Shown one piece after another: positions 49,211 to 61,613 of a DNA stretch of 64,000 bases. The number at the start of each line of letters is the position of its first letter. The first letter of the stretch is position 1. This DNA is from Sipunculus nudus (lineage: Eukaryota; Annelida; Sipuncula; Golfingiida; Sipunculidae): positions 79,682,659-79,746,658 of the forward strand of contig CM049313.1 of assembly GCA_026874595.1 (NCBI GenBank), in the 5' to 3' direction. The notes beneath the pieces were generated by a model, which was not told where the DNA came from, ran no database searches, and was given only the letters and a program-made list of their open reading frames with translations. The position numbers and the translations under genes were made by a program.

Positions 49211-51113
49211 ACAAGAGACCTATATGGGTCATGACGCTGATTCAGAGCTTAAATTGATTTTTAGAATAATTGTGTCAAGTCCTAGCGGTTGTGTTGAGTG
49301 AATGTGCATTTTTATGGGCTTCGTGATCACATATTTGTAAAAGTGTCAGTATTTCAACAACTACATGTTACTGAAATATGCATGTATACACCCACTGAGA
49401 ACATACATGAATGAAACCCTGTAAAATATATAAACATAAGAAAACCAGGGGTCTCAACACTGAGCTGTATTTGTCTATATATAAGGATATTTTTAAAGAA
49501 ATTTTTCAGAATGACAGTCCTGTGACCTTAACCAATGACCTTGTGACCAAATAATCTGAGAACTTATTATCCTTGAATTTGCAGCATTTAGATTATTGTA
49601 TCAATCTTTCAAAAAAGTGGATTCAGTGACTTTGCCTCTGACAAGGTAACCTCAAAATCTATAGATTTCTTTCACTTTCGGCAAGTTAGCCATGTGTGAA
49701 AGATGGAAAGTTTGTGATGAAAAGTTTGATTTACAGTGCAGGATCCACTATCCTTTTAAAGACTGGCTCCTGTGACCTTCACCTCTGGACCCTGAAAATC
49801 AAAATGTTAGTTACTCAAGTGGTAGGTCATTAATAAATCAAGTTTGAAGCCAGTCTGTCTAGCCAAAGCAGAATTATCATCTTAAAACTAATTTGTGAAT
49901 GGATGGGCCCTGTGACCTCGACCGTTGACCCTGTGACCCTAAATTGAACAGAATCTTCCCCTATTGGCAGGTGAGTAATATCTTGAAGATGGAAGGTTTG
50001 TGATGAAAGTTTGGTTTGAAATTCATATACCCATTCTATTTAAAGAATTGATCCTGTGACCTTGCCCTTTGACTTTGGACCCCTAAAATCAACAGGGTTC
50101 TTCCTTTAGTGGTGAGCCATACATAAGTTAAGATTGAAACCAGTATGTCAAACTAAACCCGCGTTATCATCTGGAAACTAATTTGTAAAAAGATGGCCCC
50201 GGTGACATAGATCTATGACCCCAAATTCATTTATACTCTCCCCATACTGGCAAGTCAGCTAAATGATCAAGATGGAAAGTTTGGGATGAAAAGCTTGGCT
50301 AAAAATGCAGCCATAATCTTTTTAAATAAGTGAGTCTTGTGACCTAGACCTTTGACCTCATGACCCAAAAATCATACAAGTTCTGTCTTTAGTCGTGGGC
50401 CATGTAAGTATGTAAGTCATGATTGAAATCCATATGTCAATCCAACTGGAGTTATCATCCGGAAACAAATTTATGTGTATGGTTGGATAGACAGACAGAC
50501 AGACAGATGAACAGACAGACAGACAGGGTGATTATACTATTGGGCATGCACTTGTGATCAATAAACACAATGAGTTTTGGGACATTAGATGGAATTGCAG
50601 CTGAGAAACTAACATGATTGTTGTCATTTTATAGTAAAAATTAGATAAATAGTCATAAAAATAAGAAAAAAATACAGGTGAGACCATCACTTTTTGGGGA
50701 CTGACAAAACTAGTCATGGTCAATATTAAAGGCAAGTTTCATGACAGTCCATGCATTAATTATCAAGATATTGGAGGTTTTATATCAAATTTTTTTATTA
50801 TTCGGGGGGGGGGGGGGGGGGGGAGACCCAGTTGTGGCTCTGTCAAATGAACAGTCTGTTAATTTAACAGAGCCACAACTTGGTCATGGGGGGGGGGGGG
50901 TACTTACAAGCCCAATAGCTTGGAGGATTTAGGTCGCAGTTACCTAATTTCAGGTTTCCAAGGAAATGTTTTATTATCCTCCTTGGATGTTCACTAAGAA
51001 ATTTCTAGGACCATCAGCTAAGACTTGTGGGCTGCTAACAGACAGCCAGATGGCCGGATGACGGACTAAGCACCATTCCTATACCTCAGTTGACTGACAG
51101 TCAGCTGAGCTAA
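49211..51113 (+). mobile_element. Repeat family Y copy 3, apparently full length
   Basis: Starts ACAAGAGACCTATATGGGTC and then GACGCTGATTCAG, a variant of the X 5' end. Its body has Y units (49500-50460), a GACA microsatellite and the same downstream segment as Y copy 2. A poly-G/hairpin/poly-G insertion lies at 50804-50900. It ends GTCAGCTGAGCTAA. Confidence 0.65.
50804..50900. repeat. Hairpin between two poly-G tracts
   Basis: G20 at 50804-50823 and G13 at 50888-50900. Between them is a perfect 14-bp inverted repeat, AGTTGTGGCTCTGT (50830-50843) and ACAGAGCCACAACT (50867-50880). In Y copy 2 the same place is a single G12 run (43283-43294). Confidence 0.85.
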
Positions 51114-51419
51114 AAAGCTGAAGTGGAATGATACACATTTAATTTATTCACTTATATAAAATGCTGTAAAATAATTCATTTCCAAATCAGAAGAAGCAAA
51201 ATTTGATAAGTATGCATAAACCCAATTAGGTATTCACTGTGCAGTGCAATATATGAAAGATTGTGACCTGAAACCTGAATTTAATTATGGTTATGCAACA
51301 TGAAAACAAGAGCACAGCAAATGATGCATAATAATTGATATGCCCATTGTATTTTTTTACCTCTGACCTCTTAAAAAATGTAAGACTGGCCCAGTCCAGG
51401 AAATAGTTATGACTTATTT

Positions 51420-52330
51420 GTTGCTTCTGACAGAGAAATCAAATGTTCCCGCGTTGAATCGCACTTAGTATCGTTTTCGCCATCTTGTGGCATATAACTC
51501 ATTAACCACTATCCGTTCCTCTGATTTCCTAGACTGGTAATCTTGGCCGGTTCCCAGATGGTCAGGGCCACACATCACCGCCTCGCTGAACTAAGGTCTT
51601 TTCCAGTGACGTCAGCAGTGGTCTTATCCAGAATCTTTTTCAAAACCATCATGGTTCATTCAGTCATCACCTATTCTGGGCTTCCAATTGGCTACTAATA
51701 TTCCCATTTAATTTGTCTTAATATTTTAAGGCCGTTGCTAATGTCTAGTTCGGCAAGACTTTAAAACACTATGAACTCTCAGCCTCAGTGTTAACGTTTA
51801 ATGGACCACCACTCTTGAAAGTGGGCCTGTTAAAACATTAAGTAGGCCAACAAACTCTGGCTAAGCCAATCAGCGCGAGATATTCAGGTGCATAGGCGAC
51901 GAGCGCAGTCAAAATGTACTGGCTGTTTAAAACAATCACAATTCGCAAGTCACAATTAGACAGTTAATACACAGGTTCAGACAAATGCTGCCAGCTGCTC
52001 TTGTAATCTCGGCAAAGGGATTTAAACTGGACCTGTCGGTACAAAATTGTTGCGATAGTGTCTACAATATGCACTTACATTTGGCCCATGGACTGTAATA
52101 TTCGTTCAGCAGAGATATATCATAGGAGTAGGACACGTAGGTCCATGTGTGGTCTGGACTACCTGAATACATGATTTCACTGCAAATGTTACAAGCGGGT
52201 TGAGTTGTGGGACCGTTGTTAGCATTCTCATAGCAACGATGCCACTCGCATGAGGCGTGACGGCCTGATATGCAAATACGAGGGAATCGTCAGGTCCTCA
52301 AAGAGCCTTGTGATGCCTTAATATGCAAAT
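51420..52330. promoter_or_regulatory. Low-copy promoter-like block
   Basis: Unlike its neighbours it is not repeat-derived as far as I can see, and it is richer in G, C and CpG. It holds a YY1-type GCCATCTTG (51479-51487), a perfect CRE TGACGTCA (51607-51614), an NF-Y CCAAT box in good context (CCAATCAGCG from 51866) and two octamers ATGCAAAT (52270-52277 and 52323-52330). On minus, CCATGGGCCAAAT followed by GTAAGT (ATG at 52089-52087, donor at 52078-52073) could be a first exon. It could be the creatine kinase promoter or that of another transcript. Confidence 0.33.
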
Positions 52331-52470
52331 ATCACAGATTCACGATACAGACTTACAGGGCTTTAGTGATAAGAGCTGGCACTGAGTTAAGTCTATTGGT
52401 TCATAGAATCACGTTTTATTTTAAGCATTTTATTAGTAAACGCAAATACTAAAACCCGGGCAGGACTAAA

Positions 52471-55400
52471 ACAAGGGACCTATGGGTCACGACGCTCAGC
52501 TGTTATATATGATAAAAAAATATTATTTAGAAATGAGGCACATGCTGGTTTTGTGTGGTAATAAATATAAGCTGTATTATGAGTTGTTGTTGTTTAGCTT
52601 ATGTATGATTTTGATAGTACCTTTGGAGACAGGGAAGAGGATTGATTTCATTTATTTTATTGACAAATGGAGTACTATTGTCACACAGATTTTGACTTGG
52701 CCATATAACTTATAAGCAGAACATATAATATAAGAGTTTAACTATTTATTAAAAACAAGGGACCCATGGGTCACGGCGCTCAGCTGATCATGATTGGACT
52801 ATAAATGTTTCTCCACTGTGATACTATATCAAGTCGATAAAGCTTATGAATATCATGTACATGTTGGGCTATTATAAAGGAATGTAATGTAATATGTGAG
52901 TAAATGATAAATGAAATTACCTGACTGATGGATTAATAGAGTCAAATAAAGTGGTTAATTTTTTATTTATTTAGGAAGGGTTGAAAATTGTGATATATTT
53001 GAGCAAATATGAATGCAATGACAGCAGTAATAAGCAGTAGTAGAATGATGATTAGGCTATTTGTTGAAGGATCTAAAGTGTATGGTAGTCTGCAAGCGTT
53101 CAATTTGACAGATATGATGTTATGATTAACTATGCTGATGAAGTGATTTATGAATATGTGACTGTATGACACAATATCTCTTTAGTCTTGACAAGGTACA
53201 TTATTGTGATGCCCACTATGTCTACATATTACACAATATTGACATAATTTCTGGCATGTACATAGGTACCTATGGACGAATAGTTGTACAAAATATTAAA
53301 GTATGAATATATCTGATTCATCTTGTTCTTGCTTACTGAGGCTAACTTTGGGATGGGGTTCGGAGAAGGGAAAAGTGAGGGCAGCACGAAGGTGGATGTA
53401 GAAATATTCTATTGTAATGTTTTTCATTTATATAAGAATATGAAAAGCTAAGAGGAAAGGGGCCCTCCTACTTGGTTATATTAAAGTTCTAAATATATGA
53501 TTGCAAACTAATACAAGACTGTCATGAAGAAAAACAGTAAAAGTTTTGAGATACTGTGTTGCATACGAAAATTTTCAGATGGACAGGCAAGTGGACAGAA
53601 TGGACTAATACCTTTATTTCACTTTCAAGAGAATAATGCATTTAAGTTTATATATAATCCTATTTTTTTAAGCAGATCCACTTTTTCCATTAAGAAGTTT
53701 TTATCTGAATCATCTTTTTATTTACAGGTTTATAAATTTTTAATTAAAAAAACCTGAAAATATAAGTTAAAATATTAGAATTGTTGCAAAAGTTGCAATC
53801 ATTATATATACAGAGTAAAAAACATTGGGTCATATTAAGCATACACATATATTTTATTATTTTTAAATCATAAATGTTTAAACTGATTTTTAAAAGAAAA
53901 TAATGCCACAACATGGCATCTACAAGAATATTCCTTGAATCACTATTAAAAAGTTTTGCACATTGGAGTTTTCAGGACATGCTTAATTTTATTCACCAAA
54001 ATAAAATAAAAGTAAATTTGATAAAATAAAACATCTTTTCAAATAAACTATACACACTGTTGGTTGAATGAGGGACAAACAATATCATTGTGCTTATTAC
54101 TATCCCACTTTTAATTAATTACTGGAATTAATAGTCAATTTCACACCTGGTGAAGTTTTTACTCTTCTGAAGTAAGGAATTACTTATTTCATGAACATCC
54201 ACACTTTCACAGCAATACGCCACTTTGTGAACACAATTAAATGTACACTTTAATCATTGTAACCCTGGTGGTTCAATACAAAATCTAAAATGTAGCATGT
54301 CCAAGAATAAAATAAAATACAGAAAAATTATAACATTCATCTAGTTTATGCACCAGCTGGGGGGATGAGTGCAGGGCAGAGGGGAAGCCTGCTAGTAGTG
54401 GCCAAGCTGGGCCAAGGTAAGCTGCCTGGGGTGGGTTACATAATGCAAGTGAAGGCTGTACTACTAGGTGGGCTAGATGTAAACAACACTTGACATGGTG
54501 TATGAAAACACGAATAAAAGCTATTCATTCCAATCAATTTCTTTTGAAAGTTCAGATTTTAAAAGAATAAATCCTTATGCATATATGCTGGGAAAATTAA
54601 ATCAACAGTGTCAAAGTTGGACAAAATTTAAGGTATTGATTTTTTATTTATGCTAATAACTTGAAAAATTTGCAAAATTCAGATCTAATTTTGGGTAAAC
54701 AACTGAATCTTGATTAAGTTATATTCCTGAAAAAAGTCTCTAGGTTCAGCAATTCTCATGTTAGGTGAGTAAATATATTTCCTGATTTTAAAAAAAATTG
54801 CATTATGTTTTGGCCCATAACTTCAAAATAATACCCAATACTGACCTAATTTTTGGTATGTTCATAGAAAATGTATAAAAGAATGTGAATACTAAATACA
54901 ATCAAAAACAGATCAGTGGTTTTGATATTAGGCAGCCTTGAAGTGTAACAATGGCTTTTTTTTAATGGAAAACAGAGTTTTTTTTCCTTAATATCTCGAA
55001 GGAACAAAGTCCTAATGACCCAATTTTCGGTATGGTAGGAGATTTTGGGGACATCTAAAATTATGTCAACAGCCTGGGGAGCATAGAGATGTACACTGAA
55101 TGACCTACAGTCATCAAAGTGGACTGCTTGACAATGTAAGGGAATACAACAAGAGCCTCCAAAAAAATTCAATAACTAGCCTAATTTTTGCAGCTTTTAT
55201 TTTCAAATTTCAGATTTAACAGATTAAATCCTTATGTATACATGGTGTGAAAATTAAAATCCACAGTACTTACAGGAAAAAACCGTGCCATGGCCAAAGT
55301 TGGGCAAAATTTAAGGTACCAATTTTATATTTTTGCCAATATTTAAAAATATTTAACAGATTTTGATCTAATTTTTGGTATACAATTGAATTTTGATTAA

Positions 55401-58232
55401 TTAAAGTTGTATTACTGGAAAAAAGTCCCTACCTTTAACACTTTTGGTCTTAAGTGACCAAATATCTTCCTGATTTTTTTTACAAAGTCCATTATGTTTG
55501 GGCCCATAACTTTTTTAAATTATATAATACTGACTTCATATCTGGCATGTACATAGGAACTATATAGAGGAATATTTATGGTAAAAATGAAGAAAACCAG
55601 ATGAGTGGTTTTGATATTAGGCAGTCCTGAAGTGTGAAAATAGGTTTTTAATAAAAAACTGAGGTTTTTCCTTAATATCTCAAAGGAACGAAGTCCTATT
55701 GACCCAATTTTCGGCATGGTAGGAGATTATGGGGACATCTAACTGTATGCCGAAATTCAGATTCGTAGGTCCAACGGTGTCGAAACGTGCCAGTCTTACG
55801 GACGGACATCCAGACGGACAGACAGACAGACGGACGGAAGGACGGACAGACAGACGGACGGACGACGGACAATGGACCATGACTATAGCTCAGATGACTT
55901 ATAGTCAGCTGAGCTAAAAAATTACAAATATTGTCCCAAATATAATTTTTATTAAAAATAATAAGAGAATCATGATTTTTTAAAATGAAATATAACTGAT
56001 ATGATTATTAAAATAATATTAAAGAATATATTCATGAATGCATTCATGAATACATTTTGAAAGTATTTGCACAAGTATTAATATACTTTCATTTTTACCT
56101 GAATTCCCATTCTTTATGCAGGAAATTTTATAATGGAGTACATAATCATATTCGTATTTAAATACAATTACAAATTATTCGCACCATGTCTGGTATTTAT
56201 TCAGTTTTCACCAAACAATGATGTTGAGAATCCAGAATATGGAAAATTCGCACATTTAAATAATGATCATAAGTACCTGGTTTTATGGCTTTTATTTATA
56301 TTAAAAAATAACTGTAAAAAATTCATTTTGGACTAATTTCACATCAATGTACACACTAGACACAGTAGGAATCTAGATTAATATTATCAACTGCATCTTT
56401 GTTTTTCATTAATTTCCTTCATATGATCCCTAATGATTAGTAATGAATAATATGATTTACTTCTTTATCATTAAAATTGAACTGAAAAATGCCATAGGTG
56501 ACTGCATGGTGTTATTTGGAATATGTGACATTCTACCCATTGATACAAGATTCTTATATCATCAGTAACTGCAAGTTAATTTCCTGTTATTATAAACTAA
56601 CAAATTCCTTTTCTATTTTTCTTTAATTTGTTATTAAAAACCAATAAAAATTTATTAATTTATTGTTTATTGTTATGTTGTTGGTTAAAACTACTAGATG
56701 AGTTGGGTTGGACACCTGGATCAACTGTGGCTGGCCATAAGCTGCCTGGATTCCATGTATGCCTCGCCTCAAGCATGCATAATACAGGTGACTCAAGAGG
56801 GGTTGGAGAGAGCCAAAGTCTGACAGGGTCTCATAAAAAACATTAACAAAAAGCTACAATTTTTGGCCAATTTCTTTCAGCTTTCTAAACTAAAAAGCTG
56901 AAATCCTTATGTGTGCATGATATGAAAATTATATCAACAGTGCTCACGGGAAACAAACATGCCATGGTCACAGTTGTGCAAAATTTAAGGTACTAATTTT
57001 ATATTTATACTAATAACTTATAAAATTTGAAAAATTCAGAACTAATTTTGGGTATTCAATTGAATCTTGATTAAATAATGTTACATCCCTGACAAAAAAA
57101 TCTCTAGCTTCAGCAATGCCCTTGTTAAGGGAGTAAATATATTTCTTGATTTTTTACAAAGTGCATTACGTTTGGGCCCATAACTTAAAACAATTACGCA
57201 ATAATGACATCATTCTGGCATGTGCATAGAGAATGAAAAATATGTATATTATTTATGATTAAAGTCAGATCAGTGGTTTTGATATTAGGCAGTCTTGAAG
57301 TGTAACAATGGGTTTTTAATGGAAAAATGATGTTTTTCATTAATATCTCGAAGGTATTAAGTCCTAGTGACCAAATTCTTGGCATGGTAGGGGATTTTGG
57401 AGACATCTAACTGTATGCCAAATTTAAGGAACTTACAGCTGAAGCTCATGAGCTGAGCTCTAGCAAACTGCATAACACTAGCTTGATGTAAACAATATGT
57501 TACATGGTGCTTGAAAACTTATATAAAATCTATAGTTTTTGATCAACTGGTTTAAAATTTTTCGTGTTAACAGTTGAAATGCTAACAAAAACATGCTGTG
57601 AAAATTAAATCCACAGTACTTATAGGAAAAAAACGTGCCATGGTCAAAGTTGGGCAAAATTTAAGGTACCAATTTTTTATTTTTATTAATATTTTAAAAA
57701 ATTTAAAAGATTTTCATCTAATTTTGGGTATACAATTTAATTTTGATTAATTAAAGTTATATTACTGGAAAAAAAGGTCCATAGCTTTAACATTTTTTGT
57801 GTTAAGTGATCAAATATCTTTCCTGATTTTTTACAAAATGCATTATGTTTGGGCCCATAACTTTTTTAAATTAAATAATACAGGCATAATTTCTGGCATG
57901 TACATAGGAACTATAAAGAGGAATATTTATGGTAAATATGAGGAAAAACAGATGAGTGGTTTTGGTATTAGGCAGTCCTGAAGTGTGAAAATAGGTTTTT
58001 AATAAAAAATTGAGGTTTTTCCTTAATTTCTCAAAGGAACGAAGTTGCAAAGACCCAGTTTTCGGCTTGGTAGGAGATCTTGGGGACATCTAACATTATG
58101 CCAAATTTTGGATTCCTAGGTCTTACGGTTTCAAAACGTGCCACATCTAAGGACAGACGAACGGACAGACGGACGGACGACGGACAATGGACCACGACTA
58201 TAGCTCAGATGACTTATAGTCAGCTGAGCTAA
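52471..58232 (+). mobile_element. HINE family X, copy 4, interrupted by copy 5
   Basis: 5' end ACAAGGGACCTATGGGTCAC at 52471; 3' hairpin and GCTAA at 58228-58232. Removing 52755-55917 leaves about 2.6 kb that is collinear with X copy 2 from its start to its end. The interruption falls after TTTAACTATTTATTAAAA, which is unbroken in copy 2 near 38341. Confidence 0.75.
52755..55917 (+). mobile_element. HINE family X, long subtype, copy 5, nested in copy 4
   Basis: 5' end ACAAGGGACCCATGGGTCAC, 3' CGGA/GACA microsatellite (about 55797-55868), hairpin and GCTAA. Nearly identical to copy 3. Inserted into A/T-rich sequence of copy 4, as expected for Helitron-related elements. Confidence 0.8.
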
Positions 58233-59394
58233 AAAATGTGTGAATTTGCTGAGAATGTAATTCAGGTGTGAAACTGTATTGGTTAATACTCATAATGAGT
58301 TATATGAAAATTCATCAGATTTTGGGTACCAGTAACTCATAAAATGTGTGTGTATTTTGCTGGAAATGGAACTTGGACAAGATATATCTAATTGATTAAC
58401 ATCTCTGTTGAGTTTTATCAAAATCCATCATATTTCTCGAAACTTATTGTGGCAACACCACTAAGTAACCTAGTGACCTCTGACCTTATTAAATATGCAT
58501 GGATTTTGCCCAAAATCAAACTTGGGTGAGATAATTTATTTTGGTGAGTTTCATGAAAATCCATCAAAGCCAACACTAAAAGTTAACAGCCGGACAAGCA
58601 TATAACCAGGAAAATATTAGTAACTGCAAAATATTTTTTATTTCTTTTGGTTTTTCATGTTTATTATCATTAGAAAAGCTATGAGAAAATGGCCCTGCTA
58701 AAATGAAACTCTGTAAATTATAAAGGACATGAGCTAAACCATTTAGAGATGCACCAAGGGAACAAATAGGCCTACCGTTAGTGTTATATAAAAGTAACAT
58801 TTCATAAACAAATAATGTGTGAAGGTAATTAAGTTTTCAAAAGTTAAATATATGGCAATATGAGTTAAAAATTCATCCCACAAAGTTTGACCGATATTCC
58901 TAATTTTAATACTAAGTTAACAGTGTTATTCACACCTAGGCCCCGCCAACTTTAAGGGATATGAATGAAATACTTGTAAGTATTAAATCTTCTTAAATCT
59001 TGTCAGTTAGCACTTACATTAGATCCTAATATTTTATCACATTTGAATATTAGGATTTAATTTCTGAAATTTTTTTTCTTTAAAAAAAATTAAAATTGTC
59101 CAAGTCTCATCAAAAAGAATTTATTTAACATTAAATTTATAAGATTCATCTTGTTTATTAGTCCTGTGTAATGAAGGGGTGGGTGGGGGAGGGGTCTCTG
59201 TTGTTACTGCTCATTGCTGAAAAAAAATGTAAATTTTTAGATTCATCTAGTTCATAGTACAGGTCCGTCAACTGACTGGGATGGGGGGGGGGGGGGGGGA
59301 GAGAAAAAAAGGCTCCCTGTGGTATGGTATTAACTGCAGACAGCCTGATCAAGCTCCACTCATTGGAGAGAGGGCTTGCCCTAGTGATGGGATT
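58233..59394. other. AT-rich sequence with older repeat pieces
   Basis: 58240-58590 resembles a repeat also seen at 61210-61510 ('ttgctgaga', 'aaatccatca', 'aatatgcatggattttgc'). A G17 run is at 59283-59299. No gene seen. Confidence 0.5.
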
Positions 59395-60209
59395 GCATAA
59401 CATTACAGCCTGGGGAGCATAGAGAGTTACACTGAATGACCTACAGTGACCAAAGAGGACTGCTTGACAATGTAAGGGAATACAACAAGAGCCTCCAAAA
59501 AAAATTCAATACCTAGCCTAATTTTGCAGCTTTTATTTTCAAATTTCAGATTTTAACAGAATAAATCCTCATGTGCACATGCTGTGAAAATTAAATCCAC
59601 AGTACTTACAGGAAAAAAACGTGCCGTGGCCAAAGTTGGGCAAAATTTAAGGTACCAATTTTTTATTTTTGCTAATATTTTAAAAAATTTAAAAGATTTT
59701 GATCTAATTTTGGGTAAACAATTTAATTTAAATATTTTTGATTAATTAAAGTTATATTACTGAAAAAAAGTCCTTAGCTTTAACATGTTTTGTGTTCAGC
59801 AATCAAATATCTTTCCTGATTTTTTATAAAATGCATTATGTTTGAGCCCATAACTTTTTTAAATTATATAATACAGACCTAATTTCTGGCATGTTCATAG
59901 GAACTATATAGAGGAATATTTATGGCAAATATGAGGAAAAACAGATGAGTGGTTTTGATAAAAGGCAGTCCTGAAGTGTGAAAATAGGTTTTTAATAAAA
60001 AATTGAGGTTTTTCCTTAATTTTTCAAAGGAACTAAGTCGGAAAGACCCAGTTTTCGGCTTGGTAGGAGATCTTGGGGATATCTAACATTATGCCGCATT
60101 TTGGATTCCTAGGTCTTACGGTTTCAAAACGTGCCACATCAACGGACGGACTGACGACGGACAATGGACCATGGCTATAGCTCAGATGACTTATAGTCAA
60201 CTGAGCCAA
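59395..60209 (+). mobile_element. HINE family X, copy 6 (3' part only)
   Basis: Matches the last 0.8 kb of X copies, from 'cagcctggggagcatagag' onwards, to the terminal hairpin. The last bases are mutated (GAGCCAA for GAGCTAA). No 5' end found. Confidence 0.65.
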
Positions 60210-61613
60210 AAATGGTGATGAGCCTAAGAATTATATGAAAATGATACTCTTGACTAACAACAAAAATTAATGTATATATTAGGCCTGTGAATTGTGAGGG
60301 CCCTTAGAATCTTCACCATCAATTCAATTCTCCATTCAATTCTTACTCAAGAAGTGAATTTCAGATTGTTTAAAAAATAAAAGCCATTTTAATAAAACAT
60401 GTTAGTAACCTGAACAATATATTAGAAATATATTGCTCTCCCTCGTTAGTCACTGACATATTTGTTTCCATTGGAATGGAGTGTCCCACCAGTGAACGTT
60501 TAAAGTGGATTTAGGGAACAGGCTCAATGAAGAGCTTTGAGATCACTAACTGCTCCGTCAAATTTGAGAGCTCACAGAGGACTTTGGGATGGTACATGCA
60601 AAAAATATAATAATCGAAATTAATCGATTCAGAGGTTAATTATCAATTGAAATTTAATTAAGGGCTTGCAATTCAATGCATCGATTCTTCAACAGGTTGA
60701 ACACATGCTCTGATGAGCTAAATATCAAATTCAATGAAATTTTGACCAATATATTACTGATTGAGTGTACCTGTATTATGCACAGGCAGGCCTAGCCAGC
60801 TTTAAAAGATATGAATGAAATATTACAAAATATAAAGGAATTTTACCTCAATATTTAATATTCAATAAACTTTATATAGCTTAATTGCAGACCACTTGCA
60901 TTTAATTCTACACACCAACAAAAACCAGGACTGATGAATGAATAGGTGTCTTAATATGATAATTATTATTATATGAAAACTTGTGTTAGGTCCTAAATTT
61001 TTATCACATCTGAATATTTTTTTTTTCAAAAGATTAATAAATAAGTATTTATTTGCATGATGTAGATCCAGGTATGGTAATAATTTTACCCCTAACTGTA
61101 TGCAAACTTATAGGTCTGTAGCTGTAATGGTTTTGATTTGTGTCCTGTTAACTGATGTCTGGCTGGACTCAGTGACAATGGAATGGACAAAAGGTGAGAC
61201 GAATTACGGTCAGCTGAGTTAATAAAATTAAAAATTTTTGGATCGGAAGTCTTGTGATTTCTTTAAATATGCATGGAGTTTGCTGAGAATACTCAGGCAA
61301 TATATCTAATTGGTGTAATTCGTAAACTGAGTATCATAAATATCCATCACATTCCTGTTATACAATGGTGGCAAAATAAGGGAGTCTGGTGACCTCTATA
61401 AATATGCAAACCTGGGTTTTGCTGAAAATCAAACTCAGGCAATATACCTTACTGGTGAAATTCATGGTGAGTATCATAAATATCCATCTGGTAAGAGCAA
61501 CATCAAAGGGTAACATAAGGCACAAGGACTAGCATACACTTACACCTACCATAACACCCCTGTCACACAACAACTGGGCCCAAAATGTTTTGTCAAATGC
61601 AGATTGATAAGCA
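60210..61613. other. AT-rich sequence, no gene seen
   Basis: Low-complexity A/T stretches, a small patch of normal composition at 60430-60600, and repeat fragments from 61210. I support no gene here. Confidence 0.45.

Noticed and set aside
47500-55172. 108-residue minus ORF repeated at 47500-47826 and 54846-55172
   Set aside because: Its conservation is explained by the near identity of two recent X copies; older X copies do not keep the frame.
60430-60620. Short minus-strand open stretch resembling a conserved peptide (PKVLCELSNLTEQLVISKLF)
   Set aside because: About 30 codons with a stop, no splice sites of quality and no family I can name.
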